A stretch of DNA of 16,615 nt, from the NCBI GenBank assembly GCA_964464035.1, contig CAYXEN010000061.1, positions 1 through 16,615 on the forward strand. The letters run 5' to 3'. Source of the stretch: CAYXEN01 sp964464035 (GTDB lineage: Bacteria; Krumholzibacteriota; Krumholzibacteriia; WVZY01). Below the pieces are notes generated by a model, which was given only the letters and a program-made list of their open reading frames with translations, searched no databases and had not been told where the DNA came from. Within the stretch, counting starts at the first letter, position 1, and every line of letters begins with the position of its first letter. The position numbers and the translations under genes are program-made. Positions 1 through 7,731 of this stretch are shown here, piece by piece.

Positions 1-21
1 TGGATACCGAAAGGATGAAAG

Positions 22-576
22 ATGTCGATAAAACCTGATGCGTGGATAAAGAGGATGGTACGCGAGCATGCAATGATCGAACCGTTCGCCGAGAAACAAG
101 TCCGGGATGGAAGGATCTCTTTCGGGTTGTCTTCATACGGATACGATCTTCGCATCTCCGACGAATTCAAGATCTTCACGAACCTGAACACGAAAGTCGT
201 CGACCCCAAGGATTTCGATCCCGGCGCCTTCGTGGATTTCAAGGGGGACGTCTGTATCATTCCTCCCAATTCGTTCGTCCTGGGGAAGAGCGTGGAATAC
301 TTTCGGATTCCAAGGAACGTTATCACTATCTGCGTGGGCAAGTCGACCTACGCCCGTTGCGGCATCATCACCAACGTCACTCCTTTCGAGCCGGGGTGGG
401 AGGGATACGTCACGCTGGAGATATCCAACACAACTCCTCTACCTGCAAAGGTTTATGCAGGCGAGGGGATAGCCCAAGTCCTCTTCTTCGAGAGCGACGA
501 GGAGTGCCTCGTCTCGTACGCCGACCGGAAAGGGAAATACCAGGCTCAAAGGGACATAACTCCGCCGAAAGTTTGA
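22..576 (+). CDS. dcd: dCTP deaminase
   Basis: This cytosolic enzyme deaminates dCTP to dUTP and so feeds dTMP synthesis. At 184 residues it is close to the family's usual length (about 190). The trimeric dUTPase-like fold motifs are present. K107-S-T-Y-A-R112 matches the family K-S-S-x-A-R motif that supplies the active-site Ser and Arg. P124-G-W-E-G followed by T131-L-E-I-S-N carries the expected catalytic Glu at E133. The ATG has an AGGA about 7 bases upstream. The first 18 bases read in frame as W-I-P-K-G-stop, which may be the tail of a preceding gene, but five codons cannot prove that. Some Dcd proteins also hydrolyse dUTP (bifunctional DCD-DUT); sequence inspection does not decide this. 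No strong terminator follows; only a weak CCCG-GAAT-CGGG stem near 599-612 is visible. Confidence 0.95.
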   Translation: MSIKPDAWIKRMVREHAMIEPFAEKQVRDGRISFGLSSYGYDLRISDEFKIFTNLNTKVVDPKDFDPGAFVDFKGDVCIIPPNSFVLGKSVEYFRIPRNVITICVGKSTYARCGIITNVTPFEPGWEGYVTLEISNTTPLPAKVYAGEGIAQVLFFESDEECLVSYADRKGKYQAQRDITPPKV

Positions 577-631
577 TGAGCCCAAATAGCCGAATAACCC
601 CCGGAATCGGGCTTTTCCCGCCACTTTTCCT

Positions 632-660
632 TTGACAACGGAAGGGTTTTCCGTTATTGG
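632..660 (+). promoter_or_regulatory. Promoter of the histone-fold gene with a palindrome in its spacer
   Basis: A consensus -35 TTGACA (632-637) is followed after 17 bp by a weak -10, TATTGG (655-660). The inverted repeat AACGGAA-N5-TTCCGTT (637-655) fills the spacer almost exactly, an operator-like position. The -35 is clear; the -10 matches the consensus at only three positions. A regulator binding here, or a hairpin role, is inference. Confidence 0.5.
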
Positions 661-704
661 ATAGGAAAAGTTTCTGGTCACCAAAACCTTTTCATTTTCC
701 AAAG

Positions 705-710
705 AGGAGG
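705..710 (+). promoter_or_regulatory. Consensus ribosome binding site of the histone-fold gene
   Basis: Perfect AGGAGG with a 7-base spacer to the ATG at 718. It is the best Shine-Dalgarno match in the window, which fixes the start and suggests strong translation. Confidence 0.9.
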
Positions 711-717
711 AAGCCAT

Positions 718-909
718 ATGGCCAAGAAAAAGGTAAAAGCAGCCGACCTGATCATTTCCAAGGCTCGCACGAAGAGTGCGGCCAAGAGCTCCAACGTGTC
801 CGGTGATTTCTACGGTGCATTGGACAAGAAGGTGCGCGAGATGATCAAGGCTGCAGAGTCCAGAGCGAAGGCGAACAAGAGGAAGACCCTCAAGCCCTGC
901 GATCTCTAG
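718..909 (+). CDS. Small basic bacterial histone-fold protein
   Basis: This 63-residue protein has about 18 Lys/Arg against 6 Asp/Glu. The C-terminal half reads as a histone fold: a short first helix (about residues 8-22), a loop with S-N-V-S-G, a long second helix (about 29-53), then K54-R-K-T57 and D62. Archaeal histones carry R-K-T in the second loop and an Asp seven residues after the Arg (R52/D59 in HMfB, the Arg-Asp clamp). R55 and D62 here keep that spacing. The chain stops at D62-L63, so the third helix is almost absent. It resembles short bacterial histones such as Bdellovibrio Bd0055 and proteins grouped as DUF1931. DNA binding is inferred. The perfect AGGAGG (705-710), 7 bases before the ATG, a separate promoter and a terminator suggest a well-expressed single gene. 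It could instead be another small helical basic protein. Confidence 0.78.
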   Translation: MAKKKVKAADLIISKARTKSAAKSSNVSGDFYGALDKKVREMIKAAESRAKANKRKTLKPCDL

Positions 910-950
910 GTCGCGGAATTCCTCGAACGAATCATTGAAGCAAGCAAGAA

Positions 951-978
951 GCGGGACGCAAGTACGTCCCGCTTTTTT
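951..978 (+). terminator. Intrinsic terminator after the histone-fold gene
   Basis: The perfect 8-bp stem GCGGGACG/CGTCCCGC with loop CAAGTA is followed directly by six T. It lies 42 bases after the stop codon. Read on the minus strand the stem is followed by the T-rich CTTCTTGCTTGC, so it may also help stop readthrough from nuoN. Confidence 0.92.
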
Positions 979-995
979 ATGCCTAGTTTAGTGCT

Positions 996-1012
996 GGGGT
1001 ACCGCGGGTCCT
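996..1012 (+). repeat. Fragment of the palindromic repeat, left end only
   Basis: GTACCGCGGGTCCTG matches the left end (GTGCCGCGGGTCCTG) of the repeat copies near 12.6 kb, in the same orientation, and then diverges. It faces the inverted copy whose left end lies at 1134-1148. The two ends are complementary over about 14 of 16 bases. Confidence 0.55.
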
Positions 1013-1063
1013 GTTCACAGGCATGCCTGCTTTCATGATAGGCAGGGTCTGTAGCTAATGAAT

Positions 1064-1148
1064 AGCGGGTGGCAGCGATCCGGGGCCCCCGCCGCGCGCA
1101 ACGATAGTGAGCACGGTGGGGTGGGATCGCTGACAGGACCCACGGCAC
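1064..1148 (-). repeat. Palindromic repeat, copy A
   Basis: The reverse complement aligns along its whole length with the copies at 12582-12665 and 12687-12770. Differences are a few substitutions and one extra base in the loop region (GCTCACTATCGTTGC against GCTCGCTTCGCTGC). The stem CAGCGATCC (1073-1081) pairs with GGATCGCTG (1124-1132). Copies B and C have G:C where this copy has A:T, so pairing is preserved. The copy lies between the convergent histone-fold gene and nuoN and may act as a structured 3' element of the nuo transcript. Confidence 0.85.
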
Positions 1149-1168
1149 TTCGGCTGCAAGCACCAAGT

Positions 1169-1190
1169 AGCGGGTGGCGGCGTGCGATCA
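1169..1190 (-). repeat. Partial repeat unit running into the nuoN stop codon
   Basis: AGCGGGTGGCGGCG at 1169 restarts the repeat 105 bp after copy A, the same period as in the 12.6-kb cluster. The intervening linker is also recognisably homologous (GCAGCC-AAGTGCCG). After one short insertion, the GATCGC of the repeat includes part of the nuoN TGA, so the repeat ends at or within the stop codon. Confidence 0.6.
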
Positions 1191-2708
1191 ACCCATGAAC
1201 AACGTGGAGGAGGATTCCACCCAGCGGGCGAGCGGGCCCCAGAAGATACCCGATATAGTCACCGCTGCAGCGAGGAGGACAAGGAGAGAAATAATAAGCG
1301 GGGAAGTCGAGTATGCAGAATCGCCCGAGATCTCCTTCGAGTCGTAGCCCTTCAGGAACATCATCTTCACGATCCTGAAATAATAATAGAGCGAGATCAC
1401 GCTGTTCGCGATAGCGACGACGGCGAGCCAGGCAAACCGTTCTCCCTTTATCACCGAGGCGAAAAGATACAACTTGCCCACGAAACCGCCCAAAGGAGGC
1501 AACCCGGTGAGAGAGACCAGAAACACCGTCATCGTCACGGCGACTATCGCTCCCGCCCCGGAACTCCAACCCAGCCCGGCATAGTCATCGATCGACTCGC
1601 TCCCCGTGTGGTTCCTGAACGCTATCACGACCAGGAAAGCTCCGAGATTCATGAGCAGGTACACTATGAAGTAGAAGAGCACCGCCTTGATGCCCAGGAG
1701 CGAGAGGGCGACGACGCCCATCAAGATGTAGCCCGCGTGGGCGATACTGGAATAGGCCAGCAATCTCTTTATGTTGGACTGGTTGATTGCCAGCAGGTTG
1801 CCGACCGTCATGGTGGCGGCGGATATCATCGCCAGGAGCAGCGGCCAGTCGACGGCCGAAATGTCTCGGAAGATCGGCTCGTCCCCTCCGGGCACCCGGA
1901 CCGAGAAGGCGGAGAGGAAGATACGCATGAGGACGGCGAAACCGGCCGCCTTGGGGCCAACGGACAGAAAGGCGGTGATCGGCGTGGGAGCCCCCTCGTA
2001 GATGTCGGGGCTCCACATGTGGAACGGGAAAGCCGCTATCTTGTAACCGACGCCGGCCACGATGAAGACGATGGAAGTAAGTATCAGGAACTCGTTGCCC
2101 TGGGACGACGATAGGCCGTTCCTGATACCTTCGAAGGACAGCGCTCCAACCCCCCCGAAGAGAAGCGATATGCCGTAAACCATGAGCCCGCTCGAAGCCG
2201 CTCCGTAGATCACGTACTTGAGGCTCGCCTCGCTCGAGCGGCTGCTGCGGCGGATGTAGCCCGCCAACACGTAGCAAGGGATGCTGACGAGTTCGAGCGT
2301 GAGGAAGGCCATCAACATGTGAGTCGAGGAAGCGAGCAGGATCGATCCCAGCGTGGTGGCCAGTATGAAGGACAAGTACTCTCCGATGTTCCGCTCTTCC
2401 ACTTCACGGGAGAGGACCGAGAAAACGACCACCAACATGGCGGTGGCGAGAAACAATATCGTGAAAAACACTGCGAAAGGATCCCGCGCGATCATGCCGA
2501 AGAAGATGCTCTCTCCCGAATCGGGGAGCTGTTCGCCCAACCTCCATGTTGCAAACAGGGCGAGCAGGAGCCCGAGGAAGGCCACGGAACTCAAGACCGC
2601 CTTCTTGTTTTTCTTGAGCACCAGGTCGACGATGACGATGCCGATCGTGACGGCCGTCAGAGTCAATTCGGGCAGGAAATATCGCAGACTTTCAATACTG
2701 TTTAGCAC
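1188..2708 (-). CDS. nuoN: NADH-quinone oxidoreductase subunit N
   Basis: This is one of three antiporter-like, proton-translocating subunits of the complex I membrane arm, with about 14 membrane helices expected. The recognisable core is G-Y-K-I-A-A-F-P-F-H-M-W-S-P-D-I-Y-E-G-A-P-T-P, holding the mid-membrane Lys, preceded by the T-L-E-L-V helix with its conserved Glu. I place the start at the GTG at 2708 (506 residues), because GAGGTGGAG lies just upstream and the protein then opens like other NuoN (L-x-x-L-P-E-L). An in-frame TTG at 2747 would add 13 unlikely residues and has no good ribosome binding site. It is the last gene of the operon, 52 bases after nuoM. The stop codon abuts the palindromic repeat. 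Confidence 0.96.
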   Translation of the reverse strand: MLNSIESLRYFLPELTLTAVTIGIVIVDLVLKKNKKAVLSSVAFLGLLLALFATWRLGEQLPDSGESIFFGMIARDPFAVFFTILFLATAMLVVVFSVLSREVEERNIGEYLSFILATTLGSILLASSTHMLMAFLTLELVSIPCYVLAGYIRRSSRSSEASLKYVIYGAASSGLMVYGISLLFGGVGALSFEGIRNGLSSSQGNEFLILTSIVFIVAGVGYKIAAFPFHMWSPDIYEGAPTPITAFLSVGPKAAGFAVLMRIFLSAFSVRVPGGDEPIFRDISAVDWPLLLAMISAATMTVGNLLAINQSNIKRLLAYSSIAHAGYILMGVVALSLLGIKAVLFYFIVYLLMNLGAFLVVIAFRNHTGSESIDDYAGLGWSSGAGAIVAVTMTVFLVSLTGLPPLGGFVGKLYLFASVIKGERFAWLAVVAIANSVISLYYYFRIVKMMFLKGYDSKEISGDSAYSTSPLIISLLVLLAAAVTISGIFWGPLARWVESSSTLFMG

Positions 2709-2760
2709 CTTTATCTCCACCTCGTGATATCCCGGGCGGAACCGCAAGCTTACAAGGCGA

Positions 2761-4260
2761 TCAGCCGCCCAATATAATCCTGTTCAAGTTCTCGAGCGAT
2801 GTCGAAATCATTCTCAATACCGGCATAGGATACACACCGATGATGAACACTATTACTGCCAGGGGAACGAGCGTGAACAGTTCCCTCGGGCTTATGTCGG
2901 GCAGGTTCTTGTACTTCTCGTTCAGCTTGCCGAGGAACACCCTCTGCATGGTCCAAAGAACGTATGATGCCGTCAAGATCACTCCGCTGGCAGAGATTAT
3001 CGTCAGGACGCGGAAGGACTGGAAAGCACCGAGGAATACGAGCGCTTCGCTTATGAAACCGCTCAAGCCGGGGAGCCCGAGAGCGGCGAAGAAGGCGAAG
3101 GCGGTTATGACACTGTACTTCGGCATTTGATGGGCCAAGCCACCGAAGCCTTCGATTTCCCTGTGGTGCGCGCGATCGTATATGACTCCCACGATGAGGA
3201 ACAGCATCGCCGTTATCGTTCCGTGGTTGAACATCTGGAGCACGGCGCCGTTTATCCCCTCGCTGGTGAAACTCGACATCCCAAGCAACACGAACCCCAT
3301 GTGGCTTATGCTTGAGTAGGCGACGAGTTTCTTCAGATCCTTTTGCGCCATCGCGCACAGGGCCCCGTAAATGATGTTTATCATGCCCATCGCGGCGAGA
3401 AAGATCGAGAAATGAAGGGTGGCGTCGGGCAAGAGCGGGTAGCTGATTCTCAACAGTCCGTATGTTCCCATCTTGAGAAGGATACCGGCGAGGATTACGC
3501 TGATCGCCGTAGGGGCTTCGACGTGAGCGTCGGGAAGCCACGTGTGAAACGGGAACACGGGCACCTTTATCGCGAAGCCTATGTAGAGCACGATCCAGCA
3601 GAGGTTCCTGAAAGCCGTGCTCGTCAGCGGCCCGATCTGCACGTTCTGTTGTGCGAGCAGAACGAGGTCGAAGGTGTGCCTTCCCGTCACGGGATCCTTG
3701 CTGAAGAAGTAGAAGGCGAGCATCACCAGGAGCATGAGTACCGAGCCCAAGAGCGTGTAGAGAAAGAACTTGATGGCGGCGTATTCCTTGCGCGGTCCGC
3801 CCCAGATACCTATGAGGAAGTACATGGGAAGAAGCATCACTTCCCAGAAGACATAGAAGAGAAAGAAGTCGAGAGCGCAGAAAACGCCCATCATGGCCGC
3901 ATCGAGCAACAGGAACAGAGCATAGTAACCTTTGACGCCCTTCTTGATGCCCCAGGAAGCGAAGATGCATATGAAGCAGAGCAGCGCGGTGAGGAGAACC
4001 ATCAGCACGCTGATCCCGTCGATTCCGACGTAGTACTGGATGTTGAAGGCCTTGATCCAGGGAACCCTTTCCACGTATTGAAATCCCGCCGTCGCTCGGT
4101 CGAAGCCCATGAAGATCTTGACTGCCAGCGCAAGCGGCAGAGCCGTGGTGGCGGCCGATATCCACCGGATCAGGTTGTGCTTGTCCGATGGGACGAGGGA
4201 TATGAGCGCCATCCCGGCGAGCGGGAAGAAGATCATCCATGACAAAATGTGGTTCTCCAT
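2761..4260 (-). CDS. nuoM: NADH-quinone oxidoreductase subunit M
   Basis: This 499-residue antiporter-like subunit of the membrane arm pumps protons with NuoL and NuoN. F138-W-E-V carries the essential helix-5 Glu (E140). I231-K-V-P-V-F-P-F-H-T-W-L-P-D-A-H-V-E-A-P-T carries the central Lys (K232). Length and both residues agree with the family. The ATG has AAGGAG 8 bases upstream. It lies 42 bases after nuoL and 52 before nuoN, in the usual L-M-N order. Confidence 0.97.
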   Translation of the reverse strand: MENHILSWMIFFPLAGMALISLVPSDKHNLIRWISAATTALPLALAVKIFMGFDRATAGFQYVERVPWIKAFNIQYYVGIDGISVLMVLLTALLCFICIFASWGIKKGVKGYYALFLLLDAAMMGVFCALDFFLFYVFWEVMLLPMYFLIGIWGGPRKEYAAIKFFLYTLLGSVLMLLVMLAFYFFSKDPVTGRHTFDLVLLAQQNVQIGPLTSTAFRNLCWIVLYIGFAIKVPVFPFHTWLPDAHVEAPTAISVILAGILLKMGTYGLLRISYPLLPDATLHFSIFLAAMGMINIIYGALCAMAQKDLKKLVAYSSISHMGFVLLGMSSFTSEGINGAVLQMFNHGTITAMLFLIVGVIYDRAHHREIEGFGGLAHQMPKYSVITAFAFFAALGLPGLSGFISEALVFLGAFQSFRVLTIISASGVILTASYVLWTMQRVFLGKLNEKYKNLPDISPRELFTLVPLAVIVFIIGVYPMPVLRMISTSLENLNRIILGG

Positions 4261-4302
4261 CTGAATCTCTCCTTATTCTTTCAGCTTCGACAAAAGTTCA
4301 AA

Positions 4303-6372
4303 CTATATGATCCATTGCAGGAACAGAATCACCATGGCAAGGCTGAAAAGAAAATACAAGTAGCCTTGGATTTCCCCGGATTGTATAACCCTGAGCCGCT
4401 GCCCCGCCGAGCGCGTCGTGTTGGCGACCGCATTCACCAGGCCGTCTATGAACGCGTTGTCGAAAAGGCCCGCAAGGAAAGAGCCGATCCTCGTCAAGAA
4501 ACCGGCCCCGTTCACGGCGCCGTCGACGACGCGGCCGTCGAACACGGCTGAGGCGCGCGTCAACCTGATGAGGTTCTTGACGAACAAGAAATCGTATATT
4601 TCATCCACGTAGTATTTGTTGGCTATGACACGGTGTATCGCTCCGCCGGCCGTGCTCTTTAGCTTGTCCACCACCTCGATCTTGCGCGTGTAGAGAACGA
4701 ATCCCAGGAATCCCCAGAGGACCGCCCAGGCGAAAGACATGGCTGCGAATACGAGTTCCAGGCCGCCCCCGGATTCGGCAGCGGCGGAACCCGAGAACTC
4801 TCCACCGTGCGCGCCCGCGTCGGCGGCGGCGTGCGTTGCCGCGCTTTCCCCCGCGCGTTCGAAGACGGGGGAGAGCCAGTGGTGGAATGCGTCGTTTCCC
4901 CCGAGAGCCTTCGGTATTCCCACCCATCCCCCCGCCAGGGAAAGAACGGCGAGGATGACGAGCGGAACGAGCATGACCTTGGGAGATTCGTGTATGTGAT
5001 GCCTCGTCTCTTCGTCGGCACGGTTGGCGCCGAAGAAGGTGAGGGCGATGAGCCTGAACATGTAGAACGAAGTGAGTCCCGCCGCCACGAACCCGATCAA
5101 CCAGAGAAAGTGATGCCCGCTCTCCCACGTCTTCCACAGGATCTCGTCCTTGGAGAAGAATCCGGCGAACGGGGCCACCCCGACGATCGCCAGGGTCGCC
5201 GCCATGAAAGTCCAGTAGGTCACCGGCAGGAGCTTCTTGAGCCCTCCCATCTCCCGCATGTCCTGCTTGTTGCTCATCGCGTGGATGACCGAGCCGGACC
5301 CGAGAAAGAGGAGTCCCTTGAAGAAGGCGTGGGTCATCAAGTGAAAGATCCCCGCCGCGTAGGCGGCGACGCCCATTCCCAGGAACATGTATCCCAACTG
5401 GCTCACCGTTGAGTAGGCGAGGACTTTCTTGATGTCGTTCTGGGCGAGCCCGATGCTGGCGGCGTAGAAGGCGGTGAGAGCCCCGACCACGGCGACGAGA
5501 GTGAGAGCGGCCGGCGATGCGCTGAACAGGAAATTCAGCCTCCCGATCATGTAGACGCCGGCCGTCACCATCGTGGCCGCGTGGATGAGGGCGCTCACGG
5601 GCGTGGGGCCGGCCATGGCATCGGGAAGCCAGACGTACAGGGGAATCTGGGCCGATTTCCCCATCGCCCCGATGAAGAAACAGACCGCGATGGCGGTCAC
5701 CACTCCGCCGGCTCCCAGGAGCGGCGCGTATTCCCTGAGCTCGATGAAGTTGAGCGTCGCGTGTCCTTTCGCTGCCAGCGCGAAGAGGAGCAGCATGATG
5801 CCGACGAGGAAGCCGTAGTCGCCGATGCGGTTCACGATGAAAGCCTTCATTCCCGCGACGGCGTTGGGCTTGTGTTCGAACCAGAATCCTATGAGCAGGT
5901 AGGAGCAGAGGCCGACGCCTTCCCACCCGACGAACATGAGAAGAATGTTGTCCCCCAATACGAGAAGCAACATGGCGAAAGTGAAAAGGTTCAAGTATGA
6001 GAAGTAGCGCGAGTAACCGGGATCCTTGCCCATGTAACCGATCGAGTAGACGTGGATGAGAAAACCGACGCCGGTAACGACCAGGATCATCACCGCACTC
6101 AGGGGATCGAGGAGAAAACCGGCGTTCAAGTGAAGATGCCCGACATGGATCCATTCGTAGACGGCGTTCACAATCTGTTTTTCACCCTCGAGGGAACGAA
6201 GGTGGAAAAAGGCGATCACGGACAGGACGAACGACGCGAACACCATCGAACAGGCGATCCAGCCGACCATTCTCCTGGGGAGACGGTTGCCCAGGAACGA
6301 ATTCATCCCGTTCACGAAAGCCCCGATGAAAGGAAGTACCACGATCAAGTACAAGTTGTGTTCGATCCACAT
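4303..6372 (-). CDS. nuoL: NADH-quinone oxidoreductase subunit L
   Basis: At 689 residues this is the largest antiporter-like subunit, at the distal end of the membrane arm. G149-W-E-G-V-G-L-C-S-Y contains the conserved Glu (E151), and M237-G-K-S-A-Q-I-P-L-Y-V-W-L-P-D-A contains the central Lys (K239). The end has the typical Y-Y-V-D-E-I-Y-D (587-594) and the Q-S-G-x-x-Q-x-Y tail, which includes the lateral helix and last membrane segment. An Ala/Gly/His-rich insert at about 507-537 looks like a poorly conserved loop. It starts 16 bases after nuoK. Confidence 0.97.
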   Translation of the reverse strand: MWIEHNLYLIVVLPFIGAFVNGMNSFLGNRLPRRMVGWIACSMVFASFVLSVIAFFHLRSLEGEKQIVNAVYEWIHVGHLHLNAGFLLDPLSAVMILVVTGVGFLIHVYSIGYMGKDPGYSRYFSYLNLFTFAMLLLVLGDNILLMFVGWEGVGLCSYLLIGFWFEHKPNAVAGMKAFIVNRIGDYGFLVGIMLLLFALAAKGHATLNFIELREYAPLLGAGGVVTAIAVCFFIGAMGKSAQIPLYVWLPDAMAGPTPVSALIHAATMVTAGVYMIGRLNFLFSASPAALTLVAVVGALTAFYAASIGLAQNDIKKVLAYSTVSQLGYMFLGMGVAAYAAGIFHLMTHAFFKGLLFLGSGSVIHAMSNKQDMREMGGLKKLLPVTYWTFMAATLAIVGVAPFAGFFSKDEILWKTWESGHHFLWLIGFVAAGLTSFYMFRLIALTFFGANRADEETRHHIHESPKVMLVPLVILAVLSLAGGWVGIPKALGGNDAFHHWLSPVFERAGESAATHAAADAGAHGGEFSGSAAAESGGGLELVFAAMSFAWAVLWGFLGFVLYTRKIEVVDKLKSTAGGAIHRVIANKYYVDEIYDFLFVKNLIRLTRASAVFDGRVVDGAVNGAGFLTRIGSFLAGLFDNAFIDGLVNAVANTTRSAGQRLRVIQSGEIQGYLYFLFSLAMVILFLQWII

Positions 6373-6388
6373 ACGCGCTTCGCCTTTC

Positions 6389-6694
6389 CTATCTCTTTAG
6401 CAGCCTGGCCTTGTCGGCCGATATCGTGTGATGAAGCTGGAAGTAAGAAAGTATGATCCCTAGCGCCACCGCCGCTTCGCTCGCCGCGAGGACTATCACG
6501 AAGACGGTGAAAACCTGGCCTTCCAGGAAGTGTCCCGAGAATCTCCCGATAGCCACGAAATTCAAGCCGGCGCTGTTCAGAATCAATTCGACTCCCATGA
6601 GAATGCCGACGGCGTTCTTCCTGGTGACTATCGTGTATATGCCAAGGCAAAGGAGTATCGCGCCGATTAGGAGGAAGCTCTGGAGGTTGATCAT
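6389..6694 (-). CDS. nuoK: NADH-quinone oxidoreductase subunit K
   Basis: This 101-residue, three-helix subunit matches the family length (about 100). It begins M-I-N-L-Q-S-F-L-L-I-G-A-I-L-L-C-L-G-I-Y. The G-V-E-L-I-L-N-S and A-A-S-E-A-A-V-A-L-G segments carry the two conserved membrane Glu residues of the proton path. The frame stays open further upstream to 6907, but that part is the shadow of nuoJ. The real start is the ATG at 6694, which overlaps the nuoJ stop by four bases (ATGA), so translation is probably coupled. Confidence 0.97.
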   Translation of the reverse strand: MINLQSFLLIGAILLCLGIYTIVTRKNAVGILMGVELILNSAGLNFVAIGRFSGHFLEGQVFTVFVIVLAASEAAVALGIILSYFQLHHTISADKARLLKR

Positions 6695-7185
6695 TCCTTG
6701 ACCTCCTTCTTTCCCGCTATGATCGCCCCGATCAACGCGACGAGGAGAAGCACGGACGCGACCTCGAAGGGTAGTAGATACTTGCCCAGGAACGCGTCCC
6801 CGAGCGCCTCGGCCTGCGGGGCCGGGGGCTGGAGCGGTTTCACGGGCCACTTGGTCTTGTAGATGGCCGTGGCGAGGATCGCAGCTACGGCGATCATGAG
6901 AAGCCACGCCCGGGCCGGCTTGAGGACGGCGTTCGAGACGTTGACCTTTTCTATCTTCTCCGTGAGCATGACGCCGAAAAGTATGAGGACGAGGATGCCG
7001 CCGATGTACACGATAACCTGCGTGGCGGCGATGAAATCCGCCGACAGGAAGACATACAATCCGGCTACGGAGAAGAAGCTCAACAAGAGAGCGAACGCCG
7101 AATGAACTATGTTGCGCGAGAAGGCCACGAACGCTGCGCCTATGATCGCGCCTCCGGCCAGCAGTAAAAATACGAATTCTTCCAT
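6691..7185 (-). CDS. nuoJ: NADH-quinone oxidoreductase subunit J
   Basis: This 164-residue membrane subunit (ND6 family) forms part of the link between the quinone site and the proton-pumping arm. Five hydrophobic stretches are visible. Family-like segments include A-A-F-V-A-F-S-R-N-I-V-H-S-A-F-A-L and Q-V-I-V-Y-I-G-G-I-L-V-L-I-L-F-G-V-M-L-T. The stop overlaps the nuoK start by four bases. The gene begins 31 bases after nuoI. Confidence 0.96.
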   Translation of the reverse strand: MEEFVFLLLAGGAIIGAAFVAFSRNIVHSAFALLLSFFSVAGLYVFLSADFIAATQVIVYIGGILVLILFGVMLTEKIEKVNVSNAVLKPARAWLLMIAVAAILATAIYKTKWPVKPLQPPAPQAEALGDAFLGKYLLPFEVASVLLLVALIGAIIAGKKEVKE

Positions 7186-7216
7186 GATCGTTTCGTGCTC
7201 CGGTATGTGCCTGTCG

Positions 7217-7723
7217 TTACTCTTCCTTCTTATCCTTCTTGATCGGCTTGTGCGGCTCCACCGGCTCCTTTACGAATCGCAGCACGAGGTGCGCGATGTC
7301 CCATGAACTCCCTTCGAACTCATGGCTGTGATAGATCGCGCCGGTGGGACACGGTTCCGTGCAGAGGCCGCAGTACATGCATTTGGCTATGTCTATGTCG
7401 AAGCGCGTCAGCATGCGCTTCTTGGTCTCGGGGTCCTTGACCACCTCTATCTTTATGCAATTGATCGGGCAAGCCCGCTGGCAAGCCAGGCAAGCCGTGC
7501 AGATGTCCACGTGAAGGTCCAGTATGCCCCGGAAACGCTCCGGCAGCAGCTCCTGCATGGGCTTTTCCGTCTTGTCGGGATACTGTGTCGTTATCGGCTT
7601 CTGCAGCAGGTAGCCGAAGGTGACGCTCATCCCCTCGATGATCGTGGTGACGGCGTTCTTTATCCTCTTGAAGTAACCCGATCTCGTTTCGCTGAGTTTG
7701 CTTTGCAATGCATTCGCCGCCAT
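7217..7723 (-). CDS. nuoI: NADH-quinone oxidoreductase subunit I, 2[4Fe-4S]
   Basis: This 168-residue iron-sulfur subunit passes electrons towards the N2 cluster in NuoB. Two ferredoxin motifs are intact: C-T-A-C-L-A-C-Q-R-A-C-P and C-M-Y-C-G-L-C-T-E-P-C-P, each C-x2-C-x2-C-x3-C-P. The N-terminal amphipathic region and the charged C-terminal tail (K-K-D-K-K-E-E) are ordinary. The nuoH stop TAG forms part of its ribosome binding site (TAGGAG), so the two genes are tightly linked. In an enzyme without NuoEFG, this subunit is one candidate entry point for electrons. Confidence 0.97.
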   Translation of the reverse strand: MAANALQSKLSETRSGYFKRIKNAVTTIIEGMSVTFGYLLQKPITTQYPDKTEKPMQELLPERFRGILDLHVDICTACLACQRACPINCIKIEVVKDPETKKRMLTRFDIDIAKCMYCGLCTEPCPTGAIYHSHEFEGSSWDIAHLVLRFVKEPVEPHKPIKKDKKEE

Positions 7724-7731
7724 GTGCTCTC

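Noticed and set aside
1018..1029. CAGGCATGCCTG, a perfect 12-bp palindrome between the repeat fragment and copy A
   Set aside because: No promoter or gene start is next to it and no second copy is seen, so no role can be supported beyond being part of the repeat-rich gap.
3343..4242. Long + strand ORF of 299 codons opposite nuoM, and similar long ORFs opposite nuoN, nuoL, nuoH and nuoD
   Set aside because: They are rich in Arg, His, Glu and Asp with low-complexity runs, lack ribosome binding sites and lie exactly opposite well-supported nuo genes. They are open because of the GC-rich codon bias.
6695..6907. N-terminal extension of nuoK by 71 codons
   Set aside because: This stretch is the out-of-frame shadow of nuoJ. 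The ATG at 6694 gives the normal NuoK length and an ATGA overlap with the nuoJ stop.
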